64,000 bases of DNA, taken from contig CAVWBD010000002.1 in assembly GCA_963753105.1 (NCBI GenBank), positions 372,001 to 436,000 of the forward strand, written 5' to 3'. A program made the translations under genes and the position numbers. Source of the stretch: SZUA-36 sp963753105. GTDB lineage: Bacteria; Pseudomonadota; Gammaproteobacteria; Xanthomonadales; SZUA-36. Shown here piece by piece: positions 17,844 to 26,580 of the stretch; position 1 is the first letter of the stretch; the number at the start of each line of letters is the position of its first letter. The notes below the pieces were generated by a model, which worked only from the letters and a program-made list of their open reading frames with translations, was not told where the DNA came from and did not search any database.

Positions 17844-18032
17844 TCAGGGCCCGGCTTCCTCCGCCAGCAACTGGTCCACGTGTTCATTGAACGAGCTTAC
17901 AAAATTCGAGTAATGCTGACCGGTCCCCGGCCCGGAAAAGCCGGTATGGATGGTTTCCGTCTGTTTGTATGCCCACAAGCCTAGCAGACCGCCCCGCTGA
18001 TTTCGCGCCCGGGGAATCAGGCCGGCAATCAT
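17844..18032 (-). CDS. Doubtful small open frame
   Basis: A 62-residue frame from the ATG at 18032 to 17844 in an otherwise empty stretch of about 360 bases between rpiA and the cytochrome c gene. It starts MIAGLIPRARNQ and ends LLAEEAGP. No domain is recognised, no ribosome binding site stands out, and frames on the same strand overlap it. It may be the remnant of a larger gene, or chance. Confidence 0.2.
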   Translation of the reverse strand: MIAGLIPRARNQRGGLLGLWAYKQTETIHTGFSGPGTGQHYSNFVSSFNEHVDQLLAEEAGP

Positions 18033-18160
18033 TAACCGCTCCCTCAATGGGTCCAACTGGCCGGTGTTTGCGCACGTTACTCAGGGGGCAAATTCCGGTA
18101 GAATCGAAGTCATCCGATAGAAACTCAATGTTAGCAACATCCCGATGGAGGATTTAACAC

Positions 18161-18457
18161 ATGAAAGCACTCTTTTTTGCACTGTTGACGTCCCTGCTTT
18201 TTGCGTCATCCGCCATGGCCGGCGATGCCGCAGCAGGTAAAGTCCTGTCAGCCCGTTGTTCCGCCTGTCATGGCGCCACCGGTATCAGCGTGAGCCCGCT
18301 GTGGCCAAACCTGGCAGGACAAAAAGAGCAGTACCTCGTCAAGCAGATCAAGGCTTTCCGTGACGGCACCCGTAAAGACCCGACAATGGCGCCGATGGTT
18401 GCCGGTCTTACCGATGATGATGTCGCCAACCTGGCAGCGTATTTTGCTTCCCAGTAG
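18161..18457 (+). CDS. Class I c-type cytochrome
   Basis: Periplasmic electron carrier of 98 residues. Residues 1-20 are a signal peptide ending AMAGD. One heme site, CSACH, is at about residues 32-36. Axial methionine candidates lie in DPTMAPMVAGL. The C-terminal helix DDDVANLAAYFASQ is typical of the cytochrome c4/c5-like group. A Shine-Dalgarno-like GGAGG lies upstream and a strong terminator follows within 20 bases, so it is probably transcribed alone. Its partner is not evident from neighbours. Confidence 0.9.
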   Translation: MKALFFALLTSLLFASSAMAGDAAAGKVLSARCSACHGATGISVSPLWPNLAGQKEQYLVKQIKAFRDGTRKDPTMAPMVAGLTDDDVANLAAYFASQ

Positions 18458-18475
18458 GCTCTGTTTTTAGCCCGC

Positions 18476-18507
18476 AAAAAAGCCGGAATTCAATTCCGGC
18501 TTTTTTT
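18476..18507 (+). terminator. Rho-independent terminator after the cytochrome c gene
   Basis: GCCGGAATT and AATTCCGGC form a stem around a minimal loop, preceded by A6 and followed by T7. It ends the cytochrome c transcript and could also work on the other strand. Confidence 0.9.
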
Positions 18508-18563
18508 CTGCATAAATTCTGCAAATTTTCCGACAAAGCGTCTTACAAGAGCACCTGCGCCTG

Positions 18564-18599
18564 TATAATTCCGGGCACGAACTTGGGGGGGCTCAAGTT
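18564..18599 (+). promoter_or_regulatory. Promoter -10 and dyad upstream of the Rrf2 gene
   Basis: TATAAT at 18564-18569 is a consensus -10 box. The dyad AACTTG (18580-18585) and CAAGTT (18594-18599), with an eight-base GC-rich spacer, covers the expected start of transcription. This would suit autorepression by the downstream Rrf2 protein, though that is inference. Confidence 0.4.
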
Positions 18600-18616
18600 T
18601 TAATGGAAATAATAAA

Positions 18617-19060
18617 ATGCGGCTTACCCGATTCACAGATTATTCTCTCCGTGTCCTGATTTACCTTGGACAAAACGCCGACAGCAGGGTCACGATTAAC
18701 CAGATATCCGAGGCCTACGACATCTCCAAAAATCACCTGATGAAAGTTGTCAGTAACCTCACCCGCTCGGAATTCGTAGCCGCTCAACGTGGACCCGGAG
18801 GCGGTATTCAATTGAACCGCCCACCCGAGGAAATCAATCTCAGCGAAGTTATCAGCGCTACGGAAAAACACCTCAAGGAACTGGATGCACCTGGTCTGAA
18901 CGACCACAGCCACGTAACCGCAGATGCGCGTCTCAGCGCTTGCCTGCATCACGCGCTCGAGGCCTACCTTGAAACCCTGGGCAGTTTTACACTGGCAGAC
19001 GTCCTCAAACCACACACAGAAGCGTACAAACTACCGCAATTGAAAGGGGAAGCCGCCTGA
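18617..19060 (+). CDS. Rrf2-family regulator, NsrR-like, lacking cluster cysteines
   Basis: A 147-residue winged-helix repressor. MRLTRFTDYSLRVLIYLGQ, ISEAYDISKNHLMKVVSNL and GPGGGIQL match the NsrR branch of Rrf2 proteins. NsrR senses nitric oxide through an iron-sulfur cluster held by three cysteines near residues 90-105. Here that region reads LNDHSHVTADARLSACLHH, so only one cysteine remains. It is therefore either not an NO sensor or uses other ligands. It precedes a set of membrane transport and channel genes on the same strand. Confidence 0.85.
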   Translation: MRLTRFTDYSLRVLIYLGQNADSRVTINQISEAYDISKNHLMKVVSNLTRSEFVAAQRGPGGGIQLNRPPEEINLSEVISATEKHLKELDAPGLNDHSHVTADARLSACLHHALEAYLETLGSFTLADVLKPHTEAYKLPQLKGEAA

Positions 19061-19140
19061 CCGGCGCAAGCGTTCGACTTTAATTATTGAGTAAGTGTAT
19101 GCTTGCTCCCAAGGACTACAGACCTTGGGAACAGGCCACT

Positions 19141-20243
19141 ATGAACTTACCCGGACAGGTACAAAACAGTACGACACAGGCGATAGAGATTGCAATTCGA
19201 CTGGGTCTTATATTCTTGATTCTGGCCTGGTGCCTGTATATTCTCTCGCCGTTTATTTCGCTGATCGTTTGGGGCGGGATCATCGCTGTAGCAATCTATC
19301 CCCTGTTCCTGAAGTTTGTCCAGACACTGGGCGGCAGAAAAAAGCTGGCGTTTGCGCTGGTTGCCATCTTGATGCTTGCGCTGATTTTATTTCCGGTTAT
19401 TTCTCTTACCGGTTCGATGGTGGAAAGTGCAACTGAATTGGGTACGAAGATCAATGAAGGCACTTTACACATACCTCCGCCTTCGGAATCTGTCACACGA
19501 TGGCCTTTGATCGGTCAAGTAATCTACGACACGTGGCTGCAGGCCTCTGTCGATATGAGTACTTTACTTGGAAAATACGCCAAGCAGCTGACCTGGATTG
19601 GACAAAAATTCCTGGGGCTGGCTTCTGGTGTCGGAGTGGGTGCCGTGCAGTTTATTTTTTCCCTGATCATCGCGGTATTCTTGCTGGCCAGTGCAGATAC
19701 CATCAATCCAGCCCTGCAGAAAATTGCCAGGCGATTGTCAACACAACACGGTGAATACCTGCTGGGTATATCAGAAAAAACGGTTCGTAGTGTTGCCGTT
19801 GGCGTCATAGGTATCGCATTTATCCAGGCGGTTCTTGCCGGTATCGGCATGATGATTGCCGGCGTTCCGGCAGCCGGACTACTGGGCATTTTTGTACTGG
19901 TGCTGGCAATCGCCCAGTTGCCAAACCAGGTGGTCTTGGTGCCGGTAATCATTTTTCTGTTTGCCGTTGACAACACCACGATGGCTATATTCCTGGCGAT
20001 CTGGAGTGCCCTTATCAGCGTCTGTGAAGGGCTTTTAAAACCCTGTTGCTCGGAAGGGGTGTGGATGCACCCATGGTGGTTATTTTATTGGGCGCTATCG
20101 GCGGTATGCTCGTTTCCGGAATCGTCGGTTTATTCACCGGTGCAGTTATCCTGGCAGTCGGTTACAAACTGTTGCAAGCCTGGATAAACATGGGCGAACC
20201 AGTCCCGGAAACTATCACTGAAAATGTGCCCTTACCGGATTAA
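19141..20243 (+). CDS. AI-2E family transporter (one frameshift)
   Basis: Polytopic inner-membrane protein of the AI-2E/PerM family, which includes exporters and Na+/H+ antiporter-like proteins; the substrate here is unknown. It would be 367 residues from the ATG at 19141 (MNLPGQVQNS). Membrane segments include residues 20-55, 75-100 and several in the C-terminal half. The frame breaks near 20043: the first frame ends GLLKPCCSEG, while the next frame supplies the expected LLGRGVDAPMVVILLGAIGG. The total length is one base short of a multiple of three, consistent with loss of one C from the CCC run. It reads as one gene with a sequencing error or a recent mutation. Confidence 0.85.
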
Positions 20244-20303
20244 CGATACAACGGTCAATACTTCAGGCCTTGGTCAACAACATACACTCGGGGAAACACT
20301 AAA

Positions 20304-20771
20304 ATGCTAATTGCATTGATACTGGGAATCGCTACTTTATTTATTTCCATGGCCATCGAGGTTGTGGTCGTGGTCATGATGCTCCGTTACCTGCTCAATT
20401 TAATGCACGACAGGAACAGGGGGCCGGCATTGCCGGGGTTCGGCTTTGAAATCTATGTCATCGGCGTGGTATTGCTCGTATTGTTTGCAGGCCACCTTGC
20501 ACAGATCGCAATATGGGCGGGGCTATTTATGTCTCTTGGTGAATTTGAAGACTTCCTGACCGCTTTTTACCACTCTACGGTTAACTTCTCCTCACTTGGC
20601 TACGGCGACATCGTCATGAGTGAAGATTGGCGTTTACTGGGAGCGATTGAAGCCAGTAATGGAGTGCTTATGTTTGGTCTGTCTACCGGTGCACTGATAG
20701 CAACCATGACCAATCTTTTCAGGCGCCGCCTGCCATCCCATGCCTTATTGAAAGACAATCGCAAGGAATGA
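20304..20771 (+). CDS. Two-pore-helix ion channel, potassium channel-like
   Basis: A 155-residue membrane protein. Hydrophobic helices lie at about residues 1-28, 45-75 and 112-138. Between the last two is a pore loop, YHSTVNFSSLGYGDIVM, where SLGYGD resembles the potassium selectivity filter TVGYGD. The C-terminus is short and basic, with no regulatory RCK domain. A Shine-Dalgarno-like GGGGAAA precedes the ATG. It lies between the AI-2E and MscS-type genes and may belong to an ion or osmotic homeostasis group. Confidence 0.8.
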   Translation: MLIALILGIATLFISMAIEVVVVVMMLRYLLNLMHDRNRGPALPGFGFEIYVIGVVLLVLFAGHLAQIAIWAGLFMSLGEFEDFLTAFYHSTVNFSSLGYGDIVMSEDWRLLGAIEASNGVLMFGLSTGALIATMTNLFRRRLPSHALLKDNRKE

Positions 20772-20835
20772 ACTGACACGTGATTGCAAGTACCCTGCTG
20801 CTATAATTCCTACTGGTCTAACCGGCGAAAACACC

Positions 20836-22489
20836 ATGTCTGAACTCAATCCAAACCCGTTAATTAACCTCGCAAGGCTTCGTACCGGCCTGCTGTTGAT
20901 GTTGGTACTTGCCAGCCTGGCTTTTACGTCCACAGACCTGGCGGCGCAGGACACGGTAGCGGAAGTACTGGAGGAAAACGCAGAATTGGTTGAAGACGTT
21001 GTCTTCCAGGACAACCTGGGCCGGGACACACCCCGCAGCAGCTTTTTAGGATTCCTGCTGGCAGCAGAGAAATTCGATTATGAGCAAGCTGCCAAATTTA
21101 TGGATTTTCGCAACCTTCCCTTCGAAGTGGGTCAGCTTGAGCATGCGGAACTGGCCAGGCAACTCGACTTTGTTATCAAGCGTGGAATGAAGGTAAACAT
21201 TGACCATCTCAGCCTGAAAGTCACTGGACAGGTGGTAGACGGTTTGCCGGATTACCGGGATGAGCTCGGCCGCGTAATTGCCGATGACGCAGAGCAGATT
21301 ATCTATATACAAAGAGTACCGGGAGACTCTGATAACTTTGTCTGGAAAATTTCAAACGCCAGCGTCGCCCAGGTTCCGGAACTCTACGACTTTTTAAGCT
21401 ACCCGCAGTGGGTCGAGGATGTGCGGGAAAACGTGCCGGGTGATTTCAGTTTCCTTGGCATCGAACTATTCAAATGGGTCATCATATTGGCTGTTGCCGC
21501 AATTGCGTATCCGGCATTCTGGCTGATCGGGTTAGTCTTGAGTTGGCTAATCAGCAGACCTGGCTCACCCTTACACATTCCTGTTCGAAAACTGTTTACC
21601 CGGCCGCTGGCCATTCTCGCCGTCCTGTATCTGACCAGGATGATATTGCTGGAACTCGGTCTCGGTGCAAGGGCGCAGGTGTTCGCAAGCACGAAAACTT
21701 TTTGGACAATTGTCATGGTGTGGCTGATCTTTTCACTGATTGACCTGTTCCGTGCAATAAGGAGAGAAAGATTCCTTGCCCAGGGTCGTGCGGATGCACA
21801 TATCCTGGGGCGGCCCATGGCCAATTCTCTGAAGTTAATTACACTGCTGGTTGCCAGCCTGTTCTGGATGGCCAATGCGGGTATTAATATCACGACACTG
21901 CTCACCGGCCTGGGTATCGGCGGCCTGGCGCTGGCGCTGGCCCTGCAAAAGCCGATTGAAGACGTACTTGGCGCGGTTTCCATCTATGCGCAGCAGCCAA
22001 TAGCAACGGGCGACCTGTGTAAATACGGCACGGCCCTTGGGCACGTCGAGGAGATTGGTCTGCGCACTACGCGTCTGCGGACCCTGGACGACACGCTGGT
22101 CTCGGTTCCCAATAGCATCATCGCCCATGGTGCCATTGAAAATTACTCGGCGCGGGAGAAAATACTCTATCACCCCGATCTGCCGCTTCGTTACGACACC
22201 ACCGCTCGAGCAGATGCAGACCATCATCGACGGCATAGACTCCATGGCGCGTGAACACGAAAAGGTGATCACGGACTCGGTCAGGATACGGTTCACTGAA
22301 TATTCCGAAAACGCCCTGATCATCAAGGCGCGGATTTACGTGAATGAAACCGACTTCAGTAACTACCTTGCTGTTGTGAGTGAACTGAACATGTCCATCA
22401 TGAAGATCGTAGAGGATGCCGGGGCACAGTTCGCGCAAGGTGCGAAAACCATTATGCTTGAAACGGGGGGCAAGCTGCAGGACCTGTGA
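20836..22489 (+). CDS. MscS-family mechanosensitive channel, long form (one frameshift)
   Basis: About 550 residues. Residues 1-39 are a signal peptide ending DLAAQ. A periplasmic domain of about 160 residues follows, then membrane helices near residues 205-235, 250-275 and 330-370, and the MscS core LGIGGLALALALQKPIEDVL and VSVPNSIIAHGAIENY. The frame breaks near 22197: the first frame continues as a short nonsense tail, and the next frame carries the expected TPLEQMQTIIDGIDSMAREH and the C-terminal domain. The overall length is one base over a multiple of three. The break is 2.1 kb from the AI-2E break. Confidence 0.85.
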
Positions 22490-22510
22490 TCGGGTCTATT
22501 CCAACAAGAT

Positions 22511-22544
22511 AAAAAAAGCAGGGAGTGCTGTATGCACTCCCTGC
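22511..22544 (-). terminator. Terminator of the sortase operon
   Basis: An 11-base stem, GCAGGGAGTGC/GCACTCCCTGC, with loop TGTAT. Read on the minus strand it is followed by T7. It lies 90 bases past the stop of the sorting-signal protein. The stem is long enough to slow transcription from the MscS side as well. Confidence 0.85.
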
Positions 22545-22633
22545 CTTCCCTTGTAACCACCAAAAAAGCTTTGTTTCCGGCTATGCTGTGTGCAATGCCG
22601 GATGTCAGCCTTCCTGGCTCAGTACCATTGCTG

Positions 22634-23206
22634 TTACCGGCGTGTGAAGCGCAGTGCGCCGCCAAGTACCAGGAACAACGAACCGAACAGCGCCAGCCAT
22701 GGCAATGCGCTGGCCGTGGTCGGCAGCATTTCAGGTTCCGATTCCATGGCTGGTGGTGGAGGCGGTGGAGGTGGTGCGTCCTCAACCATTTCCTGAACCT
22801 CGGCCATTTCCTCGACTACCGGCAGTGTCCAAAATGCCTTTGGTACATATACGTTGACATCGGCACCGGTCGGATAATCAGCCAATTCGGCCATTTCCCC
22901 GCCTACCCCTGTGAGGAACGCGGCGTGTGCACCGGCCTTACTGCTGGGTCCCAATTCACCGTCTGAATGGTAGAAGCGGTAGTGAGTGCCACCTTGCCTT
23001 TGCGCGACGATCTTTGCCGTCAACTTGGCATAGGTGTTGCCATCGCGCTCAATGATATCGAGGCAAGCCTGGTCAACAAACTCATAGGCATCGAACGCTT
23101 CCTGGGTAAATGTAATATCACTGCAGGTAAAATCGGCAGCGGCTACATTTGCGGAAAGGCCCAGGCCCGCCAGGGCGACAAGACCGTATTTCAGGTTAAA
23201 TTTCAT
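22634..23206 (-). CDS. Sortase substrate with LPTTA sorting tail
   Basis: A 190-residue secreted protein. The start at 23206 (MKFNLKYGL) is set by a strong AAGGAGG about seven bases upstream, overlapping the end of the sortase gene. A signal peptide covers residues 1-24, ending VAAAD. The mature domain of about 110 residues begins FTCSDITF and has two cysteines. A linker with eight prolines and acidic residues follows. The end is a classic tripartite sorting signal: MLPTTAS, a hydrophobic helix (ALPWLALFGSLFLVLGGAL) and RFTRR. Sortases cut after Thr in LPxT motifs. It lies 13 bases downstream of the sortase and is the obvious candidate substrate. The function of the mature domain is not recognised. 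Confidence 0.8.
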   Translation of the reverse strand: MKFNLKYGLVALAGLGLSANVAAADFTCSDITFTQEAFDAYEFVDQACLDIIERDGNTYAKLTAKIVAQRQGGTHYRFYHSDGELGPSSKAGAHAAFLTGVGGEMAELADYPTGADVNVYVPKAFWTLPVVEEMAEVQEMVEDAPPPPPPPPAMESEPEMLPTTASALPWLALFGSLFLVLGGALRFTRR

Positions 23207-23219
23207 ATGGTTTCCTCCT

Positions 23220-23927
23220 TTATGATTCATTCACCTGGTTAGAAAGTAACTCACCTTTAACGATAAATCGTTTGGGTGCATGACCGACGAAATAAAACGG
23301 ATAACACGTCACTAAAGTAATGGATGGGTTGTCGGTTGGTGCCAACACACTGACATCCGCGGGGTCCACGATGCTAATCGATGAGACCACGAATTCTGAA
23401 CTGCCATTGTGGGTCAGCATCTCGATGCTGTCCCCAGGCTCGATGTCCTTCAAGACCCTGAAGAACCCGTCGCGATGACCGGCAATGCCAAGGTTGCCGG
23501 GCGAATCAATCCACGCAGTGCCCTTGATACGTCCCGCACCACGGTTCAAATTGACCTCGTCGGTACCGTCATAGACCGGGACCTTGAGGTCGAGCCTGTC
23601 AATGCTCATGATGGCCAATGGCGGATCATCACGTTGTGCATTGCTTTCATGGTAATCGGTCACGCGTTTACTGGACCAGAGGGCGTAATCCGGCTCCGGT
23701 GCATATTCTGTGCCGCCGCTGACGGCTGTCGGGGCAGCCGTTGTGACAGTTGCGGGTTCGGCAGCCATGGCCGCCTCGAAGGCGCGGATATCAGACCAGC
23801 TCTGGTAATCTCCCCAACCACGAACCAGTAAAAACGTGGCGAGCAGAACTACGCCAACGGTCAGGAAACCTGACTCCAGTATGCGTAAAAAGGTCCTGGA
23901 TTTCTGCTTGGCCAATGAATCTGTCAC
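23220..23927 (-). CDS. Class D-like sortase
   Basis: Membrane-anchored cysteine transpeptidase of 235 residues. A single membrane helix lies at about residues 17-35 (LESGFLTVGVVLLATFLLV). The catalytic triad is visible: His in LGIAGHRDGFFR, Cys in TLVTCYPFYFVGHAPKR and the following Arg in KRFIV. These sequences match class D and proteobacterial (class GN) sortases. In Gram-positives sortases attach proteins to the wall; in Gram-negatives the acceptor is uncertain. No response regulator, kinase or OmpA-like partner of the known proteobacterial sortase system lies beside it, so this is a two-gene unit. Confidence 0.9.
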   Translation of the reverse strand: MTDSLAKQKSRTFLRILESGFLTVGVVLLATFLLVRGWGDYQSWSDIRAFEAAMAAEPATVTTAAPTAVSGGTEYAPEPDYALWSSKRVTDYHESNAQRDDPPLAIMSIDRLDLKVPVYDGTDEVNLNRGAGRIKGTAWIDSPGNLGIAGHRDGFFRVLKDIEPGDSIEMLTHNGSSEFVVSSISIVDPADVSVLAPTDNPSITLVTCYPFYFVGHAPKRFIVKGELLSNQVNES

Positions 23928-24134
23928 CCTGATTGATTACCGGGGACCCCCCCGCGAGGTCATACCTATGTATTCATTCTGTACAGGTTTTAGTGATTTA
24001 GCAACTGCAGGTGCCAAATGCAAAGTCACCCGAAACTCATATTGTTGTTTTAAAACCCGGTAAACCCACCATGCCAGATGTCAATTCAATTCTATGAGAA
24101 CGGTGTACATCACGATGAACAAATCGAATACGGT

Positions 24135-26576
24135 TCAGCCCGCTTTGCGGAGCGTAGTCCCGGAAGTTGGCCTGAGTACCACCCCCGAGAGCAGGTATAG
24201 CAATACGGCCGTGATCACAACGAGGACAAAGCCGTGGTGAATGGCGAGCAAGGTTGCAAGGATGGTGCTCACCACCGAGGCGCAACCGTTGATTCCCCAG
24301 GCCCAGGGAATCCACGACGGCAGCATTTTCGAAACGAGCGCCAGACCCAGTGGAAAAGGCATGCCCATCAGGAACGCCAACGGTGCGATCAGCAATCCCG
24401 ATATGACAATTTTGAATGCGCCGGGTGTGTGCACCAGGCTGTCGAACAATACCGGCAATACCAGGACGTACAATAAGCACAGTATCCCGATACCCCCAAT
24501 GACCGCGGGCAGTGCGCCACGCTTGCTCCAGCGTGCCGATACCAGGCTGCCCAACCCGGCAAATACCAGGAAAGAACACAGCACCACCGAAACGGCATAC
24601 AGCGGGTGGTGCAGGAACAGGATGAACTTCTGGATGAAGGCGATCTCGATAAACATGAAGGCAGTGCCAACGGCGCCGAAATAGGCCATGATTCGCCAAC
24701 CCAGACCCTGGGTGTGGGAATCTTTGCCACGCCGTATCCACAGTGGCAACAACACCAACAGGAAGCTTATCAACAACGCCATCGCCAGGGTGGCGGCAAG
24801 GACCAGGTAACCCCATTCCAGCAATGGCATGCCGCCACTTCCCCGCAAGGCCAGCAACTCCGGCAGGGTCCGCCATTTGAGGAAGTGAGAAAAATAGGGC
24901 CGGTCATCGGTGGCCGGGCGGATGTTGAACTTGTAATCATCCATGAACGCCGTTTGCGCGGGTCCCAGCAAGGCCTTGGCTCCATCGAAATACCAGGGCT
25001 CCTGCAGGCGGTTATAACGGTTCGCCTCGTCACCCGTGATGCCCGGGAAGTACACCGTGTCAAACCAGCGCTCCCGGCAAAAATCTTTCAGATGCCCGAT
25101 GGCGGCGTCACTGAAAGGTTCGTTTTTTACCAGCAAGGTACTGGTATTCCAGCTCCTGATCATGACCAGTTGCAAACCCGGTTTGGCAACGCCTGATCGC
25201 TCCAGCGCCCGTACTGCCGTGGCAAAGATTTTCAGACCATCCCTGGGCGGGCTGCGGGTCCAGCGCGTGATGCTGAGGATGCCTCCGGGTTGCAGGCTTT
25301 GCAGGTATTGGGACAGCGCCTCCACCGTGTACAGGTAATTCTCGCTGAGCGCATACAAACCGGCTGATGAAGCACTGAATGAATCCAGCAGCGCAATCTG
25401 GATCAGGTCGTAGCGCTTACTGCCCGCGGCTACGAATCCCCTGGCCTCCGCGTTGTGCACCGTCACCTGTGGTAAGTGGTAGATGGCGCCGGTGAAATCT
25501 GCAAATTCGCGATTCACCAGGTCCACGACCTGGGGATTCAGTTCCACGGCATCCACGTGGACAGCCCCGTGCAACAGTGCCCGCAGTACGTCAGCGCCCC
25601 CGCCGGCGCCCAGCACCAGGGTGTCGGGTTGCTGCAACAGGTGATAAGGCAAAGCCGAAGACTGGTAATCGAGGTAGGCGAGTTTTTCCAGCTGACCGTC
25701 AAAACGGGTCAACACGTTTAATGAGTCGGCGTCAGTGAACACACCCAGTTGCCCGGGAATGGGCCCGGGAGCGTTAAGACTGAGGCCGGGTGCATGACGG
25801 AAAGGAACGGACGGACTGCCGACCGTGGTCAGCTGACCCAATGGGCTGGACCGCTGATCCAACTGCGTGGCACCAAGTACCTGCAAGGCCTGGCTAAGAC
25901 CCTTGAACTGGGATACCTGCAGGGAAAACCTGGCCACTGGCGATAACATCACGGCCATGGCCAGCACCAGGACCCATGCCCCCCAGCGTGGCCTTGCCCT
26001 GACCTCCTGCCAGGCCACGGCAGCCGACAGCAGCCCTGTTGCGCCCACAAGCTGTACTGCAGTTGCCGGCGGGACGACAAACAGCAGGCCAATGATGGCC
26101 GCAGCACCCGTGCCCGCCCCCACCAGGTCAAAACTGTAGATCCTGTGCAATTGATCGTCGTGGTATGTAAAGGCCAGGCAGATACAATTGGCTGCACAGA
26201 AAAACGGTATGAATAACAACAGGAAGATCAGCAGCAGCCACAATGGCTGGCGCACGTCCCAGAGCACCTCAAGCGCATTGAACGGAATCGCCTGGGCGAG
26301 CAGGAAACACACCACGGCGCTGATTCCAAACAACACCGCGTTGACCATGTAGGCCGCAAAAAAGCGTCCTTGCAGCCAGCGCCGTGCCAGGGCCAGGAAG
26401 GTCCCGCTGGCACCGTAACCCAGCAAGGCCAGGCTGATCATCATGTAGGCAAAGTGGTGCCATTGGATGATGGAAAACAGCCGCATCAGGAGGATCTCGT
26501 AAGCCAGGGCAGCCGCTGAGATCAGGGCGATTGAAAACAGCGGCGGTCGGGCAGCAGCTGAGGTGCTTACCTTCAT
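24135..26576 (-). CDS. Membrane protein with spermidine synthase-like domain
   Basis: An 813-residue fusion. Residues 1-225 hold about seven membrane helices, the centre (about 310-480) is a spermidine-synthase-like Rossmann domain, and residues about 580-810 hold six to seven more helices. The nucleotide loop reads TLVLGAGGGADVLRALLHGA, then VDAVELNPQVVDL. The DRPYFSHFLKW segment is common in such fusions. Whether it transfers aminopropyl groups is unknown. It begins four bases after the isoaspartyl methyltransferase stop, so the two are co-transcribed. Confidence 0.75.
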   Translation of the reverse strand: MKVSTSAAARPPLFSIALISAAALAYEILLMRLFSIIQWHHFAYMMISLALLGYGASGTFLALARRWLQGRFFAAYMVNAVLFGISAVVCFLLAQAIPFNALEVLWDVRQPLWLLLIFLLLFIPFFCAANCICLAFTYHDDQLHRIYSFDLVGAGTGAAAIIGLLFVVPPATAVQLVGATGLLSAAVAWQEVRARPRWGAWVLVLAMAVMLSPVARFSLQVSQFKGLSQALQVLGATQLDQRSSPLGQLTTVGSPSVPFRHAPGLSLNAPGPIPGQLGVFTDADSLNVLTRFDGQLEKLAYLDYQSSALPYHLLQQPDTLVLGAGGGADVLRALLHGAVHVDAVELNPQVVDLVNREFADFTGAIYHLPQVTVHNAEARGFVAAGSKRYDLIQIALLDSFSASSAGLYALSENYLYTVEALSQYLQSLQPGGILSITRWTRSPPRDGLKIFATAVRALERSGVAKPGLQLVMIRSWNTSTLLVKNEPFSDAAIGHLKDFCRERWFDTVYFPGITGDEANRYNRLQEPWYFDGAKALLGPAQTAFMDDYKFNIRPATDDRPYFSHFLKWRTLPELLALRGSGGMPLLEWGYLVLAATLAMALLISFLLVLLPLWIRRGKDSHTQGLGWRIMAYFGAVGTAFMFIEIAFIQKFILFLHHPLYAVSVVLCSFLVFAGLGSLVSARWSKRGALPAVIGGIGILCLLYVLVLPVLFDSLVHTPGAFKIVISGLLIAPLAFLMGMPFPLGLALVSKMLPSWIPWAWGINGCASVVSTILATLLAIHHGFVLVVITAVLLYLLSGVVLRPTSGTTLRKAG

Positions 26577-26580
26577 ACCG

